Source: an uncultured Mesorhizobium sp.
Lineage (GTDB): Bacteria > Pseudomonadota > Alphaproteobacteria > Rhizobiales > Rhizobiaceae
Reading direction: 5' to 3'
Assembly (NCBI GenBank): GCA_950071955.1
Contig: CATMOC010000260.1
Span: 1 to 5,905 of the forward strand
Length of the DNA stretch: 5,905 nt
Shown: positions 1 to 3,877 of the stretch, piece after piece
Layout: every line of letters starts with the position of its first letter
How positions within the stretch are numbered: position 1 is the first letter of the stretch
Translations under genes and position numbers: made by a program
The notes under the pieces: model-generated
Databases searched by the model: none
What the model saw: the letters and a program-made list of their open reading frames with translations, nothing else
What the model was told of the DNA's origin: nothing

Positions 1-2
1 TT

Positions 3-230
3 GACCGGCGCATCGCCCGTGTGCCCGCGCTCCGCGGCTACACCGTCGTCAACCTCTTCTACGAGGCGTCCACCCGCACCCGCGCCTCCTTTGAGCTCGC
101 CGGCAAGATGCTCGGGGCGGACGTGGTCTCGCTCAGCGCCAGCACGTCCTCCGTCACCAAGGGCGAATCGTTGATCGATACCGTCCGCACCATGCGCGCC
201 ATGGGTGCCGGGGCGATCATCATCCGCCAC
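3..230 (+). CDS. pyrB: Aspartate carbamoyltransferase PyrB, internal fragment (cut at both ends)
   Basis: This fragment encodes part of the catalytic chain of aspartate carbamoyltransferase, which condenses carbamoyl phosphate with aspartate in pyrimidine synthesis. The frame is open from base 3, with no start codon in the window, and reads [12 protein letters not shown], then the carbamoyl-phosphate loop [12 protein letters not shown] (STRT at 69-80), then [12 protein letters not shown], the equivalent of the mobile '80s loop', and finally GAGAIIIRH, whose Arg matches the conserved carbamoyl-phosphate-binding Arg105 of E. coli. It covers about 75 residues of a protein usually ~300 long. Homology stops abruptly after the His at 228-230; the frame stays open to 545 but encodes nothing PyrB-like. 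The wording ([20 protein letters not shown]) differs from the STRTQ / LNAMRPD type I associate with rhizobial PyrB, so the piece may come from another organism. The family call is firm; the origin is inferred. Confidence 0.85.
210..230. other. Junction A: pyrB fragment meets regulator fragment
   Basis: On the + strand bases 210-230 encode the end of the PyrB match (GAIIIRH). On the - strand the same bases encode the end of the sigma-54 regulator match (VADDDRP, ADDDRP at residues 110-115 of the minus frame). To the left only PyrB is recognisable and to the right only the regulator. A word of about 20 bases therefore fits both genes in opposite orientation, as expected when an assembler joins two unrelated sequences at a shared short k-mer. 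Confidence 0.65.
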
Positions 231-392
231 CGCCGACAGTACGGCGGCGATCAGGTCCGCTTCGGGCGGCAGGGGGATGAACTCCTTGGCCCCGGCGCGG
301 ATGGTGGCGGCCGCATCATCCGGCCCCGCATCGACGCCACAGGCCACGACCGGCACATGAATGCGCTCGGCCTCGTTGGCGGCAATCAGGGC

Positions 393-407
393 GGCGATGT
401 CGATGTC
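393..407. other. Junction B: regulator fragment meets cca
   Basis: The minus-strand residues DIDIA (50-54 of the frame starting at 554) satisfy both neighbours. CCA transferases have GD(I/V)DIA at the catalytic aspartates, and the regulator receiver domain has an Asp-rich strand ending just before its AALIAA helix. Upstream the text is purely CCA-like; downstream the usual threonine-rich continuation of CCA transferases is replaced by [15 protein letters not shown]. About 15 bases are compatible with both genes, so the join lies within or right next to this word. Confidence 0.6.
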
Positions 408-554
408 GCCGGCCGGCTCGCCGAGGAGCGTGTTGCGCACAGCGCCGCCGGCTACGCGTGCTTCCTCGCCCCCCTCGTTCAGGAGTGCGAGCAGCTTTTG
501 CAGCGAGGGATCGGCGAGCCATTCCGCGCGGCCGGCAATGGATAGCTCGCTCAC
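393..554 (-). CDS. cca: CCA tRNA nucleotidyltransferase, N-terminal fragment
   Basis: The product adds or repairs the 3'-terminal CCA of tRNAs in the cytoplasm. The GTG start at 554-552 overlaps the Nudix stop as GTGA, which supports it and implies translational coupling. The protein opens [18 protein letters not shown], then [19 protein letters not shown], then [23 protein letters not shown] is the nucleotidyltransferase phosphate-binding motif (residues 36-41), and GDIDIA holds the DxD metal-binding aspartates (D50, D52). Only about 54 of the ~400 residues expected for alphaproteobacterial CCA enzymes are present, because the sequence then changes to a regulator fragment. The frame stays open all the way to base 1, so an automatic caller would report one long partial 'CCA' protein that is really a chimera. 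The real gene should continue intact in a correctly assembled genome. Confidence 0.85.
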
Positions 555-1180
555 GCGTAGAGTCTCTCGTAGAGGGTTCGCAGAATGCCCGCCGTCACGC
601 CCCATATGTACCGCTCGCCGTGCGGCATGGTGTAGAAGAAGCGCTCCCGCTCCTGCCACATGCGGCTTTCGCGTCGGTGGTTCGCCGGGTCCATCAGGAA
701 GCGAAGCGGTACTTCGAAGGCGTCGTCCACCTCGTCCTCATTGATCGTCAGCAGGAACCCGGGACGCACGGTCGCAAGCACCGGTGCGATGCGATAGCCG
801 CTTCCGGTCAGGTAATCGGGCATGCGGCCGATGACCTCGATGAACGTGGCGTCGAGCCCGATCTCTTCCTCCGCCTCCCTCAGTGCCGCATGCTCCGGCG
901 TCGCGTCCTCGGGATCGATACGACCGCCCGGAAAGGCGATCTGTCCGGAATGGCTGCGCAGCTTTTCAGTGCGCTTGGTGAGGAGCACCGTCGCCTCCTC
1001 ACCCCGGTCGACCACCGGTACGAGCACCGCCGCGTCGCGCAGGCGGTCCCGCGCGATAAGGTCCTCGAACGACGGGTTAAAGAGATGGTCCCCGAGCTCG
1101 AGGGAGTGCGGCGCCTGTTCGCGCAGCGCGCGCTGCCTGAAGTCCGCGGCGGAATAGGCCGTCATTGACGCAGCGTCCAT
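551..1180 (-). CDS. Nudix hydrolase, CoA pyrophosphatase (NudL-like)
   Basis: This 209-residue protein belongs to the Nudix group that hydrolyses coenzyme A and its derivatives to 3',5'-ADP and 4'-phosphopantetheine; one proposed role is clearing oxidised CoA. The CoA-pyrophosphatase signature LRSHSGQIAFPGGRID lies at residues 74-89 and runs into the Nudix helix ALREAEEEIGL at 99-109, where E102, E105 and E106 are the expected Mg2+ ligands. The N-terminal ~45 residues form the helical extension usual in this group, and overall length is typical. ATG at 1180 is preferred because GGAG lies 9 bases upstream; a second ATG at 1165 (MTAYSAADF) is possible. The gene starts 2 bases after the DUF1285 stop and its TGA overlaps the cca GTG, so the three are probably co-transcribed. 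Functional class is confident; the precise substrate is inferred. Confidence 0.94.
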   Translation of the reverse strand: MDAASMTAYSAADFRQRALREQAPHSLELGDHLFNPSFEDLIARDRLRDAAVLVPVVDRGEEATVLLTKRTEKLRSHSGQIAFPGGRIDPEDATPEHAALREAEEEIGLDATFIEVIGRMPDYLTGSGYRIAPVLATVRPGFLLTINEDEVDDAFEVPLRFLMDPANHRRESRMWQERERFFYTMPHGERYIWGVTAGILRTLYERLYA

Positions 1181-1182
1181 CG

Positions 1183-1809
1183 TCAGCGGCTCCGTCTTTC
1201 CAGTTCCGCCGCCGGCATGATCGGAAAAACCTCGCCCTTCGACCGGATTGCGAACATGGCGCGCCCGTCGATCTCGATTTCCTCGCCGTGGTCGACGAGT
1301 TCGTACATCACCGGCCGGGCGACCAGCGCCTCGAGCCGGCCCCGCACCAGAAGGTAGGGCTTCAGTCCGCCCGTCTCCTTCTCGTCGACGAAGCGGATGG
1401 GATGCTCCGGCCCCGCCTCGACCACGTCGCCGACATTGGTGCGGAAGGTCATGACCTGTCCCTCGCCTTCTCCGGAGACGTCGACCTCGACGGCGACGAA
1501 CGGCGCGTCCTCGACCCGGATGCCGACCCGCTCCACCGGCGTGACCAGATAGGTCCTGCCGTCCTCGTCCTTGCGCATCACGGTGGAGAAGAGCTGCACC
1601 AGCGGCAGGCGGCCGATCGGCGTGCCCATGTAGAACCACGTCCCGTCGGCCTTGATCTCCATGTCCAGATCGCCGCAGAATTCCGGATTCCAACTCTCGA
1701 CCGGGGGCAGACCCTTGCCAGCGCGGGAGGCGCGCGAGACCAGCGCCGCCAGGCCAGCGGCGTCACCGGCGCCACCGAGACCGCCGCCCTTGTGAATATC
1801 TTCCGTCAT
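1183..1809 (-). CDS. DUF1285 domain-containing protein
   Basis: This is a 208-residue member of the DUF1285 family, a soluble proteobacterial family whose biochemical role is unknown to me. The family pattern is clear: LPPVESWNPEFCGDLDMEI (residues 34-52), DGTWFYMGTPIGRLPLVQLF (55-74), TYLVTPVERVGI (86-97) and VEDAPFVAVEV (99-109), followed by a beta-rich C-terminal half including GLKPYLLVRGRLEALVARPV. It has no signal peptide, no membrane segment and no recognisable catalytic motif. The first ~30 residues are Gly/Ala-rich and probably flexible. ATG at 1809 is chosen; an in-frame GTG at 1815 adds two residues and has a somewhat better-spaced GAGAG, so the start is uncertain by that amount. 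It is the first gene of the leftward group with the Nudix and cca genes and diverges from moxR. Co-location does not reveal a function. Confidence 0.92.
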   Translation of the reverse strand: MTEDIHKGGGLGGAGDAAGLAALVSRASRAGKGLPPVESWNPEFCGDLDMEIKADGTWFYMGTPIGRLPLVQLFSTVMRKDEDGRTYLVTPVERVGIRVEDAPFVAVEVDVSGEGEGQVMTFRTNVGDVVEAGPEHPIRFVDEKETGGLKPYLLVRGRLEALVARPVMYELVDHGEEIEIDGRAMFAIRSKGEVFPIMPAAELERRSR

Positions 1810-1903
1810 GGTCACGAAATAGTCACTCTCGTTGCGCTTGTCAGCCGCAGGGGCCGATTTAAGTTCAGCCTAGAGATACCGCAAAGGTGCGAATCGGAGG
1901 AAC

Positions 1904-1927
1904 ATGCTTCGGGCAACAGGTTCATAG
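1904..1927 (+). other. Possible 7-codon leader ORF upstream of moxR
   Basis: ATG at 1904 opens MLRATGS and stops at TAG 1925-1927, 22 bases before the moxR start. A strong GGAGG (1896-1900) lies upstream, but only 3 bases separate it from the ATG, which is closer than optimal. The purine-rich site could bind ribosomes without any meaningful peptide. It is listed because the Shine-Dalgarno match is better than that of moxR itself. There is no evidence that the peptide is made or conserved. Confidence 0.15.
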
Positions 1928-1934
1928 GCCAGCA

Positions 1935-1939
1935 GAGGA
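1935..1939 (+). promoter_or_regulatory. Ribosome binding site of moxR
   Basis: GAGGA lies 10 bases upstream of ATG 1950 and decides the start. The frame is open further upstream, back to a GTG at 1887, but that extension (MRIGGTCFGQQ...) does not look like a MoxR N-terminus, so the longer reading is rejected. An ATG at 1959 is a weaker alternative. Confidence 0.6.
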
Positions 1940-1949
1940 ATTGAGCGGC

Positions 1950-2957
1950 ATGAGCGTGATGACGAATGAGCGGGCGGTCTCGGACAAGGAGATGATCGCC
2001 GATGCGGAAGCCGCGCTTGCCGATCTGTCCCGGGTCCGTGCCGGGGTTGGAAAGGTCATTTTCGGCCAGGAAAGCGTCGTCGAGCGTACCATGGTGGCGA
2101 TCCTCGCCGGCGGACACGCGCTTCTGGTCGGTGTCCCGGGTCTCGCAAAGACCAAGCTGGTAGAGACGCTCGGTACGGTGCTCGGGCTCGATTCCCGCCG
2201 CATCCAGTTCACGCCCGACCTGATGCCGCCCGACATCCTGGGCTCCGAGGTGATGGAACAGGACGAGGCCGGCAAGCGCTTCTTCCGGTTCATTCCCGGG
2301 CCGATCTTCGCCCAGCTCCTGATGGCCGACGAGATTAACCGTGCGAGCCCGCGCACGCAGTCGGCGCTCCTGCAGTCGATGCAGGAATATCACGTGACGA
2401 TCGCCGGTGCACGACACGACCTGCCCGCGCCGTTCCACGTTCTGGCCACGCAGAACCCCCTGGAGCAGGAGGGCACTTATCCCCTGCCCGAGGCGCAGCT
2501 CGACCGCTTCCTGATGCAGGTCGATATCCTCTATCCCGAAATCGAGGCCGAGCGGCGCATCCTCCTGGAGACGACGGGCGTACAGGACGGCCGGGCCGAG
2601 AACGTGCTTACGGCCGAACGCCTGCGGGCCATCCAGACGCTCATACGGCGCATGCCAGTGTCCGAGAGCGTCGTGGAAGCCATCCTGAATCTCGTGCGGT
2701 CCGCGCGCCCCGGCAACGGCAATTCCGATACCGACAAGCACGTCTCGTGGGGACCCGGTCCGCGCGCCAGCCAGGCGCTGACGCTCTGCGCCCGCGCACG
2801 TGCCCTCTATGACGGCCGCCTCGCGCCTTCGGTGGACGACGTCCACGCGCTCGCCGAGCCCGTGCTCCAGCACCGGATGGCCCTGACATTCGCCGCGCGC
2901 GCCGAAGGGATGAACGTTCGCGACGTGATAGCACGGCTGGTGAAAGCGGCCGGCTGA
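1950..2957 (+). CDS. moxR: MoxR family AAA+ ATPase
   Basis: The 335-residue product is a MoxR AAA+ ATPase, a cytoplasmic chaperone-like remodeller that in studied cases works with von Willebrand factor A (vWA) proteins to activate or assemble client complexes. Walker A is GVPGLAKT (61-68), with the Ala-Lys typical of MoxR. Walker B is LLMADEIN (123-130). Sensor 1 is in VLATQNPLEQEGTYPLP (164-180, Asn169). The following EAQLDRF (181-187) holds the likely arginine finger Arg186, and WGPGPRASQAL (267-277) carries the sensor 2 Arg272. The C-terminal lid ends with VLQHRMAL and VRDVIARLV, as usual for the family. Length is normal and all key residues are present, so it should be an active ATPase. 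Its TGA overlaps the ATG of the DUF58 gene (TGATG), so translation is probably coupled. The client is not visible from sequence. Confidence 0.97.
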   Translation: MSVMTNERAVSDKEMIADAEAALADLSRVRAGVGKVIFGQESVVERTMVAILAGGHALLVGVPGLAKTKLVETLGTVLGLDSRRIQFTPDLMPPDILGSEVMEQDEAGKRFFRFIPGPIFAQLLMADEINRASPRTQSALLQSMQEYHVTIAGARHDLPAPFHVLATQNPLEQEGTYPLPEAQLDRFLMQVDILYPEIEAERRILLETTGVQDGRAENVLTAERLRAIQTLIRRMPVSESVVEAILNLVRSARPGNGNSDTDKHVSWGPGPRASQALTLCARARALYDGRLAPSVDDVHALAEPVLQHRMALTFAARAEGMNVRDVIARLVKAAG

Positions 2958-3877
2958 TGGCACGCATCGGCGAGGCGGCGGCACCCGTAACGGCGCGTGA
3001 CGCGCTGGCGCGTGGACGGCTGCGGGCTTCGCTCATTCCCGATCTTCTCGTCGAGGCGCGCCGCATCGCCAACACCGTGATCTCCGGCTGGCACGGCCGC
3101 CGCAAGAAGGGCGTCGGCGAGAATTTCTGGCAGTTCCGGCCGTATGTCGAAGGCGAGGCGATCGCGCGCATCGACTGGCGCCGCTCCGCCCGCGACGACC
3201 AGCATACCTATGTGCGCGACCGCGAATGGGAAGCGGCCCATACGGTCTGGCTGTGGGCTGACCCCTCCCCCTCCATGCTCTACAAGTCGGCGCAGGCTTC
3301 GGTCTCGAAGGAATCGCGCGCGCTCGTCCTTGTCCTGGCTCTCGCCGAACTGCTTTCCCGCAGCGGCGAGCGCATCGCATGGCCGGGCCTGTCGGATCCC
3401 TTCACGGCGCGCAACGGCGCTGAACGCCTCGCCGCCATCCTGGCTCAGGCAAACGACGTTCCCTCGCGACCCGAACTCCTCTCGGTGCGCCGTTTCTCCG
3501 ACGTGGTGATCGCAAGCGACTTCCTCGATCCGGTCGAGGAAACGATGGAATGGCTCGACGTGCTTGCCCGCCACGGCGTGCGAGCACATCTGATCGAAGT
3601 GGCCGACCCCGCCGAGGAAACCTTTCCCTATGCCGGGCGCACCGAATTCGTCGATCCGGAGACGAGGCAGAAAGTCACAGCCGGCCGCGCCGAGACGTTC
3701 GGCGATGAGTATCGCCGGCTCTACCTCGCCCGCCGCGAGACACTGATTTCCTGGAGCACGCGGCTCGGCTGGAGCTACACTGTCAGCCATACGGACCGCC
3801 TTGCATCCGAGCTTCTGGTGCGCGTGCACATGGCGCTTTCGGGCAATGCCGGCCATATTGCGGGAGGGCGCGGATGA
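2957..3877 (+). CDS. DUF58 domain protein (vWA-like MoxR partner)
   Basis: This 306-residue protein is a DUF58 family member, the usual partner encoded beside MoxR. The family core runs through GVGENFWQFRPYVEGEAIAR (52-71) and IDWRRSARDDQHTYVRDREW (72-91) to the MIDAS-like DPSPS (102-106) after a hydrophobic strand, as in a vWA fold. The following helix SRALVLVLALAELLSRSG and a second strand, DVVIASDFLDP (182-192), complete the metal-binding side. Many DUF58 proteins have N-terminal transmembrane helices; this one has none, so it is probably cytoplasmic or peripheral to the membrane. There is no cysteine. Its ATG overlaps the moxR stop, with only a weak purine stretch upstream, consistent with translational coupling, and its TGA overlaps the ATG of the next gene. 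A role as adaptor between MoxR and the membrane protein downstream is inferred from context. Confidence 0.95.
   Translation: MARIGEAAAPVTARDALARGRLRASLIPDLLVEARRIANTVISGWHGRRKKGVGENFWQFRPYVEGEAIARIDWRRSARDDQHTYVRDREWEAAHTVWLWADPSPSMLYKSAQASVSKESRALVLVLALAELLSRSGERIAWPGLSDPFTARNGAERLAAILAQANDVPSRPELLSVRRFSDVVIASDFLDPVEETMEWLDVLARHGVRAHLIEVADPAEETFPYAGRTEFVDPETRQKVTAGRAETFGDEYRRLYLARRETLISWSTRLGWSYTVSHTDRLASELLVRVHMALSGNAGHIAGGRG

Larger units (their letters stand above)
210..407 (-). pseudogene. FlbD/NtrC-like sigma-54 response regulator, internal receiver-domain fragment
   Basis: In the same minus-strand frame as the cca start, residues about 50-115 no longer resemble CCA transferase. They read [19 protein letters not shown], then [18 protein letters not shown], then [20 protein letters not shown] and VADDDRP. 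This is the second half of an atypical receiver domain found in alphaproteobacterial sigma-54-dependent Fis-family activators of the FlbD type. The VPVVACGV strand, the AIxAGAKE(Y/F)IPLPP segment carrying the switch lysine, and the closing LIAAVLAAV helix are characteristic. The N-terminal half, the AAA+ domain and the HTH domain are all missing, so this cannot be a working regulator. The ends are fused to cca and pyrB pieces. Family assignment is from remembered motifs and could be tested by protein search; being a displaced fragment is the safer part of the call. Confidence 0.62.
1810..1949. promoter_or_regulatory. Divergent intergenic region between DUF1285 and moxR
   Basis: This gap of about 140 bases separates two outward-reading operons, so both promoters should lie here or just inside the flanking genes. 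It is less GC-rich than the genes, with small AT pockets at 1857-1865 and 1869-1885. For the leftward operon a weak candidate is TTTGCG (minus strand, 1885-1880) and TTAAAT (1862-1857) with a 17-base spacer; it matches the consensus poorly. No good -35/-10 pair was found for moxR; TTGTCA at 1838-1843 has no convincing -10 box at the right distance. No clear operator palindrome or terminator hairpin was seen. The location follows from gene layout; the boxes are speculative. Confidence 0.4.

Noticed and set aside
1..209. Minus-strand frame from the cca start staying open to base 1
   Set aside because: The residues after ADDDRP on the minus strand resemble no family I know, and the plus strand there is clearly PyrB, so this is antisense read-through beyond the junction.
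231..545. Plus-strand continuation of the PyrB frame to a stop at 545
   Set aside because: After the His at 228-230 the residues lose all PyrB character, while the opposite strand reads recognisable regulator and CCA proteins. The open frame is a by-product of high GC.
1181..1693. Upstream extension of the Nudix frame to 1693 (380 residues)
   Set aside because: The extra N-terminal residues are Arg/Gly-rich, lie antisense-in-another-frame over DUF1285 and have no homology; the Nudix protein starts at 1180.
2130..2153. Ala in the MoxR Walker A (GVPGLAKT) as a possible defect
   Set aside because: GxPGxAKT is the normal form in the MoxR family, so nothing is missing.
1812..2984. 390-residue minus-strand ORF opposite moxR
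   Set aside because: The plus strand encodes an unmistakable MoxR with all AAA+ motifs; the antisense frame is His/Arg-rich shadow text typical of GC-rich genes.
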